A stretch of 64,000 bases of DNA from Burkholderia cepacia ATCC 25416 (GCF_001411495.1 NZ_CP012981.1:2852001-2916000); one strand, 5' to 3'; numbered from the stretch's first letter, positions 16,138-24,934 are shown. Translations and numbers: made by a program. The notes: generated by a model not told the origin, from the sequence alone.

Positions 16138-17391
16138 ATGACTCCTTCCGCCTCATCCGTTCCCGGAACAAGCCGCCCCCTGGCCGATACGCGCACGCCG
16201 CACATGCCGCGCGTGCTGCGAAAGATGCTGTGTCTCCACGATTTCGAAGCCGCGGCACGCCGCGCGCTGCCGCGCCCGATCTTCGGCTACGTCAGCGGCG
16301 CCGCGGAAGACAACCGCACGCGCGACGACAATCGTGCCGTGTTCGACGAGTACGGGTTTGCGACGCGCGTGCTGCGCAACGTTTCACAGCGGGAGCAGGG
16401 CGTCGAGCTGTTCGGACGACGCTACGCGTCGCCTTTCGGCATCGCGCCGATGGGGATCCATGCGCTGTCGGCCTATCGCGGCGATATCGTGCTGGCGCGT
16501 GCCGCACAGCGCGCGGGCATCGCGTCGATCATGAGCGGCTCATCGCTCATTCCACTGGAGGAGGTCGCCGCCGCCGCGCCGGAAACCTGGTTCCAGGCAT
16601 ACCTGCCCGGCGACGCAGGCCGCATCGGCGCGCTGCTCGAACGCGTGGCGCGTGCCGGCTACCGGACGCTCGTGATTACGGTCGACATCCCCGTGTCCGC
16701 CAATCGCGAAAACAACGTGCGGACCGGCTTCACCACGCCGCTGCGCCCCGGGCCGCGCCTGTTCTGGGACGGCATCGTGCGCCCGCGCTGGCTCGCCGGC
16801 ACCTTCGCCCGGACGTTGCTCGCGCACGGCATGCCGCATTTCGAGAACTCCTTTGCCACACGCGGCGCGCCGATCCTGTCGTCCACGGTGCAGCGGGATT
16901 TCTCGGCCCGCGACCATCTCGACTGGGGCCACCTGGAACGGATCCGGCAGGAATGGAAGGGCGAGCTGGTGATCAAGGGCATCCTCAGCGTGGACGATGC
17001 CGTCATCGCCCGCGACGCCGGCGCCGACGGCATCATCCTGTCGAACCACGGCGGCCGCCAGCTTGACGGCGCGGTCTCGCCGATGCGGATCCTGCCCGAC
17101 GTGGTTCGGGCGCTGGGCGCGGACTATCCGGTGATGATCGACAGCGGCTTTCGGCGCGGGTCGGACGTGCTGAAGGCGGTCGCGATGGGCGCGCGCATGG
17201 TGTTCGTCGGGCGGCCGTTCAATTACGCGGCGGCCGTGGCCGGTGAAGCCGGCGTCATGCACGCGATCGGGCTGCTGCGCGACGAAGTGGACCGGAACAT
17301 GGCCATGCTGGGCGTCGAACGGTGCAGCGGCCTGACGCCCGACGCGCTGATTCGGAAAGGCGGCGTGCCGGCGTCGCTGACGGCCGTGTAG
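16138..17391 (+). CDS. FMN-dependent alpha-hydroxy-acid oxidase/dehydrogenase (LldD-like)
   Basis: This flavoenzyme oxidises an L-2-hydroxy acid to the 2-keto acid. The 417-residue sequence has the FMN-binding and catalytic signatures in order: FGYVSGAAEDNRT (active-site Tyr), PMGIHALSAYRGD, WFQAYLPGD (Tyr), TVDIPVSANRENN, VIKGIL (Lys), LSNHGGRQLDGA (catalytic His and Arg), and MIDSGFRRGSDVLKAVAMGARMVFVGRPF. Residues 1-25 are an unconserved tail. ATG 16138 is the first Met of the frame that leaves the divergent promoter free. Substrate could be lactate, mandelate or a related acid; the adjacent MHS transporter probably supplies it. Confidence 0.85.
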   Translation: MTPSASSVPGTSRPLADTRTPHMPRVLRKMLCLHDFEAAARRALPRPIFGYVSGAAEDNRTRDDNRAVFDEYGFATRVLRNVSQREQGVELFGRRYASPFGIAPMGIHALSAYRGDIVLARAAQRAGIASIMSGSSLIPLEEVAAAAPETWFQAYLPGDAGRIGALLERVARAGYRTLVITVDIPVSANRENNVRTGFTTPLRPGPRLFWDGIVRPRWLAGTFARTLLAHGMPHFENSFATRGAPILSSTVQRDFSARDHLDWGHLERIRQEWKGELVIKGILSVDDAVIARDAGADGIILSNHGGRQLDGAVSPMRILPDVVRALGADYPVMIDSGFRRGSDVLKAVAMGARMVFVGRPFNYAAAVAGEAGVMHAIGLLRDEVDRNMAMLGVERCSGLTPDALIRKGGVPASLTAV

Positions 17392-17433
17392 CGCGGGGGA
17401 GGCCGTTTGCGGCCCTGCGGGGCGGCCGAACCG

Positions 17434-17898
17434 TCACGCAGGATCGATCGCGGCGATCACGACGAGAATCACGGCCGCGTCGGCCGGCAACTGGCGCTGG
17501 GAGAACGCCGAGCGCGCGTGTCCCGCCTTGTCGCCCAGCACGGCGGCGAACAGGTCCGACGCGCCGTCGATCACGGCCGGCTGCCCGAAAAAGCCGTCGG
17601 CCGAACTGACGTGTCCCTCGACGCGCACGATCTTGCTCAGGCGCTCGAAGCCGCCCAGATGCCGGCGGATCTGCGCGAGCACGTTCAGCGCCGCGAGCCG
17701 GGCGGCATGCTTGCCGTCGTCGACGCTCAACTGTTCGCCGACGCGGCCGGTATACGCGACCTTGCCGTCGACGAGCGGCAGTTGTCCCGACACGAACAAC
17801 AGATTGCCCGCTTCGCTGACGGCCGTATAGCTGCCGAGCGGGTTCGGCGGTTCGGGTAGCGCGAGGCCGAGGTCGGCCAGCTTCTGTTCGACGGTCAT
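17434..17898 (-). CDS. RidA/YjgF-YER057c family protein
   Basis: A 154-residue RidA-fold protein of the YjgH-like subgroup. It has PPNPLGSYTAVSEAGNLLFVSGQLPLVDGKV, then AARLAALNVLAQIRRHLGGFERLSKIVRVEGHV, and GHARSAFSQRQLPADAAVILVVIAAI at the C-terminus. Archetypal RidA hydrolyses 2-aminoacrylate-type imines using a conserved Arg near the C-terminus. Here ARSAF supplies an Arg in that region, but the subgroup often lacks tested deaminase activity. ATG 17898 follows GCAAGGAGCATG. It is divergent from a LysR gene, a common arrangement for such enzymes. Confidence 0.8.
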   Translation of the reverse strand: MTVEQKLADLGLALPEPPNPLGSYTAVSEAGNLLFVSGQLPLVDGKVAYTGRVGEQLSVDDGKHAARLAALNVLAQIRRHLGGFERLSKIVRVEGHVSSADGFFGQPAVIDGASDLFAAVLGDKAGHARSAFSQRQLPADAAVILVVIAAIDPA

Positions 17899-18112
17899 GT
17901 CATGCTCCTTGCGGGAAAAGGGTCGGGCGGTCGGTACTGCCAGCGAGTCACTGCACTGTAGTCACGCGGCCGAAGCCGGTAAATGTCGGTCGCGCAATTG
18001 ATTCACGACGCGGTGTAACGAATCGCGCCATGCGCGCCCGCTGGTTTCCCGCACGAGATTCATGCACACTCGTCGCTCCATCGCGCGCCATCCGCCGGAG
18101 ACCGCAGGAACC

Positions 18113-19078
18113 ATGCAACGACAATTCGACGATCTGCTGCTGGGCAGCATCGAGCTGTTCTGTCTTGCCGCCGAACTCGGCAGCTTCACGCTCGCGGCAA
18201 ACGCGGCGAGCGTCACGCCGGCCGCGGTCAGCCGGTCGGTGGCGCGGCTCGAGGAGCGTCTCGGCGTGCGGCTGTTCGTGCGCACGACACGTCAGATCCG
18301 CCTGACCGATCCCGGCCGCCGCTACTTCGAGCAATGCCGCGACGCGCTGGCGCAACTCGTCGACGCGGAGCGCGAGGCAACCGGCCAGCAGGCCACGCCC
18401 GCCGGCCTGCTGCGGATCAGCATGCCGACGCCGTACGGACACTATCGCGTGCTGCCGCTGCTGCCGGCATTTCGCGAGCGGTACCCGGACGTGCGCGTCG
18501 AAACCCACCTGAGCAACCGCAACATCGATTTCGCGGAGGAAGGCTACGATCTCGCGATTCGCGGGCGCGCGCCGGCCGATTCGAACCTGGTCGCGCGCAA
18601 GCTGGAGGACGCCGAACTCGTGGTCGTCGCGACGCCCGGCTACCTGAAGCGCGCGGGCATGCCGGCCGCCATCGACGACCTGCATGCGCACGAATGCATC
18701 CAGTTCGAGCTGCCGAGCAGCGGGCGGCCGATTCCCTGGCTGTTCAACGATGGATCGGAGGAAGTCGACGTCGCGACGACCGGCAGCTACGGTACGTCGG
18801 GCGACGTCCTCGCCGGTGTGACGCTCGCGCGCGGCGGTGCGGGCCTGTTCCAGACCTACCGCTTCATCGTCGAGCAGGATCTGCGCGCCGGCACGCTCGT
18901 GGAAGTGCTGCCCGGCCTCGGCGGCCGGTCGCGGCCCTTCATGCTGCTGTATCCGCATGCGCGCTTCCTGTCGTCGCGCGTGCGCGTGTTCGTCGATTTT
19001 CTCGTCGAGCAGCTGGCGCGCGAGCCGGCCAGGCGGCCGGCCGGGACACGCGCCAGGCGGCCCGGCGCATCGCGATAG
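18113..19078 (+). CDS. LysR-family transcriptional regulator
   Basis: A 321-residue LysR regulator of the CrgA-like group: HTH about residues 9-66 (GSIELFCLAAELGSFTLAANAASVTPAAVSRSVARLEERLGV), then PAGLLRISMPTPYGHYRVLPLLPAF at the effector-domain junction. ATG 18113 has an AGGAA element and starts 7 residues before the domain; an upstream Met at 18062 is less likely. The C-terminal tail is Arg-rich and unconserved. Neighbours are the divergent RidA gene and the convergent SDR gene. Confidence 0.84.
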   Translation: MQRQFDDLLLGSIELFCLAAELGSFTLAANAASVTPAAVSRSVARLEERLGVRLFVRTTRQIRLTDPGRRYFEQCRDALAQLVDAEREATGQQATPAGLLRISMPTPYGHYRVLPLLPAFRERYPDVRVETHLSNRNIDFAEEGYDLAIRGRAPADSNLVARKLEDAELVVVATPGYLKRAGMPAAIDDLHAHECIQFELPSSGRPIPWLFNDGSEEVDVATTGSYGTSGDVLAGVTLARGGAGLFQTYRFIVEQDLRAGTLVEVLPGLGGRSRPFMLLYPHARFLSSRVRVFVDFLVEQLAREPARRPAGTRARRPGASR

Positions 19079-19109
19079 ACGCGCCGGCTCGCGGTTTCGA
19101 CGCCGCGAC

Positions 19110-19817
19110 TCAATGCCCGGCGCTCTGGCCGCCGTCGACGTGCAGGATCTCGCCCGTGACGAACGGTGCCGAGTCCAGGTACAGGATCGCGTCGACGATG
19201 TCGCTCATCTCGCCCATGCGGCCGACCGGATGCAGCGACGCAAGCGTCGCATGCGTGTCGGGCGCATGCATCGGCGACTTGATGATGCCGGGCGACACCG
19301 CATTCACGCGAATGCCGGCCTTCGCATACTCGATCGCGAGCGACTTCGTCGCCGCATTCAATCCGCCCTTCGTCAGCGATGCGAGCACCGACGGCACGTT
19401 GCTGTTCGCATGATCGACCAGGCTCGTCGTGATGCTGACAACGTGGCCGCCGCCATGTTTCTGCATCGCGGCGATCGCATGCTGCGTGACGTGGAAGAAA
19501 CCGCTCAGGTTGACGCTCGTGATCTGCGCATAGTCGTCCGCGGTGTACTGCGTGAACGGCTTCGCGATGAACACGCCTGCGTTGTTGACGAGCGTGTCGA
19601 CGCGGCCGAAGTGCTCGATGGCCGCGTTGACCACGCGCCGCGCGACGGCCGGATCGCCGATGTCACCCGCGACGGTAACGAGATCCGGATCGTTTGACGG
19701 GCCGATCGAACGTGACGTCGCGACGACGCGATGGCCGCGAGCCCGGAATGCGTTGACCGTTTCCGCGCCGATGCCTTGCGATGCGCCGGTGACGATGACG
19801 ACCTTGGATGCGCTCAT
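19110..19817 (-). CDS. SDR-fold oxidoreductase lacking the catalytic Tyr
   Basis: A 235-residue short-chain dehydrogenase/reductase with Rossmann motif TGASQGIG (10-17), NNAG (78-81), the catalytic-loop Ser (about 132, SITTSLVD) and Lys150. The YxxxK Tyr position is Ala146 (VLASLTKGGL). Several Burkholderia SDRs carry this ASLTK form, so it is a subgroup feature rather than a sequencing error. C-terminal PGIIKSPMHAP and GEILHVDGGQSAGH are typical. Activity without the Tyr is uncertain. ATG 19817 follows GAGGCAAATC. The 589 bases upstream (19818-20406) contain no gene I can support. Confidence 0.8.
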   Translation of the reverse strand: MSASKVVIVTGASQGIGAETVNAFRARGHRVVATSRSIGPSNDPDLVTVAGDIGDPAVARRVVNAAIEHFGRVDTLVNNAGVFIAKPFTQYTADDYAQITSVNLSGFFHVTQHAIAAMQKHGGGHVVSITTSLVDHANSNVPSVLASLTKGGLNAATKSLAIEYAKAGIRVNAVSPGIIKSPMHAPDTHATLASLHPVGRMGEMSDIVDAILYLDSAPFVTGEILHVDGGQSAGH

Positions 19818-20406
19818 GATTTGCCTCGATAGGTGATGGGTTCCCGGCTTCAGTGCCGAACGGATCGATGAATCCGATGGGCTCACTGTAGACACGCCGG
19901 TCACGATCTCGAACACCCACCGTGGCGCAACAGTCTTGCGTCTCGGGAACAAATGCGGCGGAGGGTAGTTGTCGCCCGTTGGCGCGAGGCGCAGTCGTCG
20001 ACGAACTCCGCACGCGCAGCGGGACCCGCGAAGCTCGCCGGAGACGATGCGCCAATTCGTGAAGGCAGGCGGCCGCCATTCATTCCCGAGGTACTCCGGA
20101 AAGCGGACGAAACGACGCGTATCGGCGGCATGCCGACGCACATCCGGCCGTGCCGCGGAAATTGCGTTCCGATCGAAGCGCCGGCCAGGAAATCCGGCAT
20201 GAAACAGCCCACGTTCCAGCGCCGCCTTCCTAGCGCTTTTCCGTTCCCTCCCACATCATCGAGATAACTTTTCTTATCACAACAACACGATTGAAAATCC
20301 AAACTCGCCGTTTCGAAAACGCGTCGGATACTCAAAGCTCGCGCCACGCCCATGCGTCCCGCCATCGCTTCGGGGGCAGGGAAGCGAACGTCCGCCGCAC
20401 GCACCG

Positions 20407-20970
20407 TCAATCCGGCGCATCGATCCGCGCCAGCAGCACCGTCAACACGTCGGCCGTCGCGCACGCGACGTCCTGCGCCGTCGTATCGACGAGCGCGTGT
20501 GCGCATTCGCGATACAGCGGGTCGCGCATCCGGTACAGCGCGGCGAGGGTTTGCCGCGGGTCGGCCACCTGCAGCAGCGGCCGCCGCGTGTCATCGCGCG
20601 TGCGGCGCCACAGCGCATCGGGGTCCGCATGCAGGTAGATCACGCAGCCGCGCTCGCTCAGGCGCGCGCGGCTGCGCGGATTCAGCACCGCGCCCCCGCC
20701 GGTCGCCACGACGACGTTCGGGCGCTGCGTCAGTTCGTCGACGATTTGCGTTTCGAGCAGACGAAAGCCGCCTTCGCCGACCCTGTCGAACAGCTCGGCG
20801 ACCGAGCGGCCGGTGCGCCGCGCGATCTCGTCATCGCTGTCGGCGAACGTCCAGCCGAGCGATGCCGCGAGCGCGCGGCCGAGCGTCGATTTGCCCGCAC
20901 CCATCATGCCGACCAGGAACGCGCGGTCGGGCAGGGCACGCGCGTCGACCGCCGTGGCGACGGCGCTCAT
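20407..20970 (-). CDS. aroK: shikimate kinase
   Basis: ATP-dependent phosphorylation of shikimate, the fifth shikimate-pathway step. The 187-residue protein has P-loop GMMGAGKSTLGRALA (about 21-35), FADSDDEI (substrate Asp), RRTGRSVAELF (substrate Arg), ATGGGAVL (GGG loop) and the lid Arg in RRPLLQ. The N-terminus has a 16-residue extension. Its ATG overlaps the stop of the preceding unknown gene by 4 nt (20967-20970), so the genes are coupled. This is probably a second, pathway-dedicated copy rather than the housekeeping aroK, which normally sits with aroB; that is an inference from context. Confidence 0.87.
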   Translation of the reverse strand: MSAVATAVDARALPDRAFLVGMMGAGKSTLGRALAASLGWTFADSDDEIARRTGRSVAELFDRVGEGGFRLLETQIVDELTQRPNVVVATGGGAVLNPRSRARLSERGCVIYLHADPDALWRRTRDDTRRPLLQVADPRQTLAALYRMRDPLYRECAHALVDTTAQDVACATADVLTVLLARIDAPD

Positions 20971-21614
20971 AACCGTCGCGCAAGCGGCCAGCCGGCCCGC
21001 GTCGCCGCGCAGATCCGCCGCGCGCGTACCGCGTCCGACAACGTGTCCAGCGCCGCGTCGGTGGCTGCGTCGTCGGCGTCGAGCAGCGCGCCGAGCACTT
21101 GCCCGTCCGGATCGCCGGCCGCGATGTGCTCGGCCGCATCCGCCGCGATCGTTTGCGGCGTGCGTTCGGGCGCGTCGTCGCGTTCCGGCCGCCGCCACCC
21201 GTTGCGCAAGTCGCGCCGTCGCACGACCAGGCCGCAGAACAGCCCACCGCCCGGCACGGCTGCATCGTCGCGCGGCTGCGCCGTGTCGCCGGGCGTCGCG
21301 CACTGCGTGACCCAGCTCGCGAACTCGAGCAGCGACGCGTCGTGAGCGAGCGTCGCCGCGTCGAGCGCGACGGTCACGCCGGCATCCCGCAACCGCCCGA
21401 GCAGCGGGCGCACGCCGTCGTGCGCGCCACCGCACGGCTGCAGCAGCACCTCGAGTTCGTCCTCGTGACGGCTGACGAGCGAACGATGCCGCTCGAGCGC
21501 GGCCGGCTCGAGCAACGCCTGCGCCGCATGCCGGACGATGACGATCGCACGGTCGTCGCGGCGCTCGACGATCGCACCGATCCGGCGCCGGGCGCGCGCC
21601 ACCGCGGCGCTCAC
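20967..21614 (-). CDS. unrecognised 215-residue protein in the aromatic cluster
   Basis: A GTG start at 21614 with RBS GGGAG gives a soluble, Arg/Asp/Ala-rich protein with no signal peptide or membrane segment. Visible sequence includes VIVRHAAQALLEPAALERHRSLV, RLRDAGVTVALDAATLA and a C-terminal RICAATRAGWPLARRL. I do not recognise a family. It lies 28 nt after a hotdog thioesterase gene and overlaps the shikimate kinase start, so it should act in the same pathway. GC-rich codon use equals its neighbours, which supports it being a real gene. Confidence 0.7.
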   Translation of the reverse strand: MSAAVARARRRIGAIVERRDDRAIVIVRHAAQALLEPAALERHRSLVSRHEDELEVLLQPCGGAHDGVRPLLGRLRDAGVTVALDAATLAHDASLLEFASWVTQCATPGDTAQPRDDAAVPGGGLFCGLVVRRRDLRNGWRRPERDDAPERTPQTIAADAAEHIAAGDPDGQVLGALLDADDAATDAALDTLSDAVRARRICAATRAGWPLARRL

Positions 21615-21642
21615 GTGTCGCTCCCGAAATGGCGCGCGCGCA

Positions 21643-22053
21643 TCACAGCGAACCCTGGAATTCGAGCACGCGCGCCTTGAACTCGTCGGGCACGGCCTGC
21701 GTCGTGTTGTTCGCGTAATCGAACATCACGTGCGTCGACATGCCGCGCGCGACGATGGTCTGGTCGTCGCGTTCCATCAGGTGTTCGAGATCGAAGCTCT
21801 TGCTGCCGAAACGCACGATGCTCGACCGGATCGTCAGGTTGTCGCCGAATTGCGCCGGTGCGAGGTACTCGCACTGCGTCTTCACCATGATGTGCGGCAG
21901 CTTCTCGCTCCGCGGCAGGCCGAGGAGATCGAACATGTAGCAGAGGTAGGAATGCTGCAGATAGTCGTAATAGACGGGACTGCTCACATGCCCCATCGAA
22001 TCGGTATCGCGATACTTGACGTGAATCGGCGTTTCGTAATGACGTTTCGACAT
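21643..22053 (-). CDS. 4HBT-type hotdog acyl-CoA thioesterase
   Basis: A 136-residue hotdog-fold thioesterase of the YbgC/4-hydroxybenzoyl-CoA type. The active-site segment is KYRDTDSMGHVSSPVYYDYLQ (catalytic Asp near residue 16, then GHV), followed by the long helix and MVKTQCEYLAPAQFGDNLTIRSSIV. It is predicted to hydrolyse an acyl- or aroyl-CoA. ATG 22053 has RBS GGAG seven nt upstream; a TTG at 22068 is less likely. It is the first gene of the thioesterase, unknown protein and shikimate kinase operon, divergent from DAHP synthase. Confidence 0.83.
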   Translation of the reverse strand: MSKRHYETPIHVKYRDTDSMGHVSSPVYYDYLQHSYLCYMFDLLGLPRSEKLPHIMVKTQCEYLAPAQFGDNLTIRSSIVRFGSKSFDLEHLMERDDQTIVARGMSTHVMFDYANNTTQAVPDEFKARVLEFQGSL

Positions 22054-22342
22054 GGTGATTCTCCGCAATAACTGGGTTGATTTATATATATGAACCTGAT
22101 TGGCCTGTCAGGAATCTGAAAATTAATTGAACGCCTATCGCGACGCCACTATCAGAACGAATAGCAACCCGCTTCGAAAGGCTGAACAATCGGCAGCCGT
22201 GCGTCATAAAATGCTCCAGAATCCAGAATAAAAAATCGCATTCCCGGCCCGGAGCGCGTCTCGAAATCAGGCAAACCCAATGCCTCAATTTCCGGTCGCC
22301 TTGCTTATTTCTGTCATTCATAAGGTTATGAATTAGAAACTG

Positions 22343-22359
22343 GCAACTATGTTAGTTGC
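22343..22359. promoter_or_regulatory. 17-bp palindrome in the aromatic-cluster divergent promoter
   Basis: GCAACTA-TGT-TAGTTGC is a perfect inverted repeat of MarR-operator type, 76 nt before the DAHP synthase start. The intergenic region (22054-22434) is markedly AT-richer than the genes. A second inverted repeat, TACAG-N5-CTGTA, lies at 22380-22394, and CCTGA-N8-TCAGG at 22095-22112. Confidence 0.45.
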
Positions 22360-22434
22360 GCACCAAAAGCGCCATTCAATACAGTCGCGCTGTAGTAAAA
22401 AATCCCCCGAATTATCGACAGGAGGGCAGTCCCC

Positions 22435-23547
22435 ATGCATGCGAATACCTGGACGACGAACCGTGACGCCGAGCTGCACCTGCCGTCCCCCGCGGATCTG
22501 GCCGGCGCGCTGCAGCCTGCGTTGCGCGCGTCGCGCACGGTTCATCTGGCTCGCCACGCGATCGTCGACGTGTTGAACGGCGCGGACGACCGTCTCGTGG
22601 TCATCGCCGGCCCGTGCTCGGTGCACGACCCGGCCGCGGCGCGCGACTATGCGGCACGGCTCGCGCTGCAACGCGCGCGCTTCGCGGACGAGCTGGAAAT
22701 CGTGATGCGCGTGTACTTCGAGAAGCCGCGCACGACGGTCGGCTGGAAGGGGCTCATCAACGACCCGCTGCTGGACGGCAGCGAACGGATCGACACGGGG
22801 CTGCATACGGCCCGCGCGCTGCTGTGCGACATCAACGGCGCGGAGATGCCGGCGGCGACCGAGTTTCTCGATCCGCTGTCGCCGCGCTACCTGGCCGACC
22901 TGGTCGCATGGGGGGCGATCGGCGCCCGCACCGTGGAATCGCAGGTGCATCGCGAGCTGGCGTCGTCGCTGCCGATCCCGATCGGTTTCAAGAACGGCAC
23001 CGACGGCAATGTCCAGGTGGCCGTCGATGCGATGTGCGCGGCCGCGCGCGCGCATCGCTTCCTGTCGGTCGACACGGGCGGCCGGCTATGCGCGGCGGCC
23101 TCGCCCGGCAATCCGCATACGCACGTCGTGCTGCGCGGCGGGCGCGAGCCGAATTTCGATGCAGCCGCGGTGAATGCCGCATGCGAACGCATGGCGGCCG
23201 CGCGCTGCGCGCCGCGCGTGATGATCGACGTCAGCCACGGCAACAGCCGCCGCCAGTTCCGCAATCAGTTGAGCGTCGGCACGGCCGTCGCCGCGCAGGT
23301 CGCGGCCGGCGATACGCGCATCGTCGGCGTGCTGGTCGAGTCGAACCTGATCGAAGGGCGCCAGGATCTCGTGCCCGGCGTGCCGCTGCGCTACGGGCAG
23401 AGCATCACCGACGCGTGCCTCTCGTTCGCCGATACCACGCAGCTCCTCGAAACGCTCGCGCACGCGGTTCGTGCGCGCCGGCGCGGCCATGCGCCGGCGC
23501 CGGACGTCGAGTTCGCGCACGAGCCGCTCCTCGCGTGCTGCGCATGA
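22435..23547 (+). CDS. aroG: class I DAHP synthase (AroF/G/H type)
   Basis: This enzyme condenses phosphoenolpyruvate and erythrose 4-phosphate to DAHP, the first step of the shikimate pathway. The 370-residue protein has VIAGPCSVHDP (metal-binding Cys), RVYFEKPRTTVGWKGLINDP, ESQVHRELASSLPIPIGFKNGTDG, HTHVVLRGG and MIDVSHGNSRR (metal-binding His; many relatives have SHANS). ATG 22435 follows GGAGGGCAGTCCCC. It is divergent from the thioesterase/shikimate kinase genes and probably feeds a dedicated aromatic product. Which amino acid, if any, inhibits it cannot be told from the sequence. Confidence 0.88.
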   Translation: MHANTWTTNRDAELHLPSPADLAGALQPALRASRTVHLARHAIVDVLNGADDRLVVIAGPCSVHDPAAARDYAARLALQRARFADELEIVMRVYFEKPRTTVGWKGLINDPLLDGSERIDTGLHTARALLCDINGAEMPAATEFLDPLSPRYLADLVAWGAIGARTVESQVHRELASSLPIPIGFKNGTDGNVQVAVDAMCAAARAHRFLSVDTGGRLCAAASPGNPHTHVVLRGGREPNFDAAAVNAACERMAAARCAPRVMIDVSHGNSRRQFRNQLSVGTAVAAQVAAGDTRIVGVLVESNLIEGRQDLVPGVPLRYGQSITDACLSFADTTQLLETLAHAVRARRRGHAPAPDVEFAHEPLLACCA

Positions 23548-23566
23548 GCGGCCCCGCGCGACGCGG

Positions 23567-24934
23567 TCAGATTTCGGCTTCGTCGTAGATCCGCGTCGCG
23601 TCGCCGGCCCACGCGTCGCGATAGCGGGCAAGCCAGTGCTCGGCCTGGGTCGGCGCACCGGCGACGATCTCGTCGAGCGGCGCGAGATACACGGATTCGT
23701 CGCGGCCGGCTGCATCCCTGCGCGCCCGCGCGCGCAGGCCGCGATGCGCGATCGCGAGTGCATCGGCGGCAAACGCGCGCAACGGCCGGCCGTCGACCGA
23801 CGCGCCGAGCCCGAAACGCGGTACGTCGCGCCGCAGGGTCAGCAGCGTGCCGCGGTCGATCGCGGCGGCCAGCGTCTCGGCCTCCGACAGCGCGGTCGGA
23901 TCGTACAGCAGGCCGGTCCAGAATGCCGACAGCGCGACCATCATGGCGGGCGAACCCGCATCGGCGCCGCGCATCTCGAGGTAGCGCTTGAGCCGCACTT
24001 CGGTGAAGACCGTCGTCAGGTGGTCGGCGAAGTCGCCGAGGGTCGGCGTCTCGCCCTCGAGATGCGGAATGCGGCGTCGCATGAAATCGCGGAACGTCCA
24101 TCCGGTCGCGTCCGCGTAGCGGTCGCCGCGCCGCACGAAATACATCGGCACGTTGTCGAGCAGCCAGCTCACGTAGCGCTCGAAACCGAAGCTGCGCGAC
24201 AGGAACAGCGCCGGCGCCCCGCAGCGATCCTCGTCGGTGTCGAGCCACGTGTGCGCGCGCGTCGACAGCAGGCCGGTCGGCCTGCCTTCGGCGAACGGCG
24301 AGTTCGCGAACAGCGCGGTCGCAACGGGCTGCAACGCCAGCGACACGCGCATCTTGCGCGCCATGTCGCTTTCCGATGCGAAATCGAGGTTGACCTGCAC
24401 GGTGCAGGTGCGCTGCATCATGTCGAGCCCGCGCGTTCCGACGCGCGGCATGTAGCGCTGCATGATCCCGTAACGCTGCTTCGGCATCCACGGCAGTGCC
24501 GCGCGCGCAAGGTGAGGGTGAAACCCCAGCGGCGCGCAGCGCAGGCCGAGCGGTTCGCACGCGCCGCGCACCGCGGCGAGATGCGCATGCAGCTCGGCAT
24601 GCGTATCGTGCAGCGTTTCGAGCGGCGCCCCCGACAGTTCGAGCTGGCCGGCAGGCTCGAGCGAGATCGCGGCGCCGTCGCGCTGGATCACGCCGACGAT
24701 CCGCCCGGCATCGACGATCGGCGCGCCGTCGCCTTGCAGCCCCGCGAGCACCGCGGCGATGCCCGACGGCCCGTCGTAAGGCGCGGCTGCGTGCGTCGCA
24801 CGCGCGACGACGAACTTCTCGTGCTCGGTCCCGATCCGGAACTGCACGGCCGGCTTGCAGCCGGCGGCCAGATGATCGGCGAGCTGCTGCTCGGAGACGA
24901 TCGGCGTGTGGTCCGACCCAACGGCATTCGACAT
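23567..24934 (-). CDS. gshA: glutamate-cysteine ligase, plant/proteobacterial type
   Basis: ATP-dependent ligation of glutamate to cysteine, the first step of glutathione synthesis. The 455-residue protein belongs to the plant-like GCS2 group: FRIGTEHEKFVV (residues ~30-41), QRDGAAISLEPAGQLELSGAPL, PKQRYGIMQRYMP, QRTCTVQVNLDFASESDMARKMRVSLALQPVATALFANSPF and GVG-type C-terminal helices. ATG 24934 is 7 nt from GGAGGG. It is convergent with DAHP synthase (19 nt apart). A housekeeping role is possible, but many Burkholderia also carry a different gshA elsewhere, so a specialised gamma-glutamyl ligase cannot be excluded. Confidence 0.85.
   Translation of the reverse strand: MSNAVGSDHTPIVSEQQLADHLAAGCKPAVQFRIGTEHEKFVVARATHAAAPYDGPSGIAAVLAGLQGDGAPIVDAGRIVGVIQRDGAAISLEPAGQLELSGAPLETLHDTHAELHAHLAAVRGACEPLGLRCAPLGFHPHLARAALPWMPKQRYGIMQRYMPRVGTRGLDMMQRTCTVQVNLDFASESDMARKMRVSLALQPVATALFANSPFAEGRPTGLLSTRAHTWLDTDEDRCGAPALFLSRSFGFERYVSWLLDNVPMYFVRRGDRYADATGWTFRDFMRRRIPHLEGETPTLGDFADHLTTVFTEVRLKRYLEMRGADAGSPAMMVALSAFWTGLLYDPTALSEAETLAAAIDRGTLLTLRRDVPRFGLGASVDGRPLRAFAADALAIAHRGLRARARRDAAGRDESVYLAPLDEIVAGAPTQAEHWLARYRDAWAGDATRIYDEAEI

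Noticed and set aside
17392..17433. GC-rich repeat after the hydroxy-acid oxidase gene as a terminator
   Set aside because: The GGCCG/CGGCC pairing is interrupted and has no T-run; evidence is too weak to list.
19818..20406. Small ORFs on both strands between the SDR and shikimate kinase genes
   Set aside because: None has an RBS, coding bias or protein-like sequence. I see no gene in this stretch.
20967..21614. Possible 3-dehydroquinate dehydratase, to complete the aromatic set
   Set aside because: No type I or II dehydroquinase motifs could be seen, so the protein was left unassigned.
22095..22112. A CTG-N10-CAG sequence as a CepR/LuxR activation box
   Set aside because: It lies only 4-8 nt from the likely -10 of the thioesterase gene, unlike activating lux boxes, and the pattern is short enough to occur by chance.
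22380..22394. TACAG/CTGTA hairpin as a terminator
   Set aside because: Only a 5-bp stem, and on the plus strand it is followed by A rather than T; it lies just before the DAHP synthase RBS.
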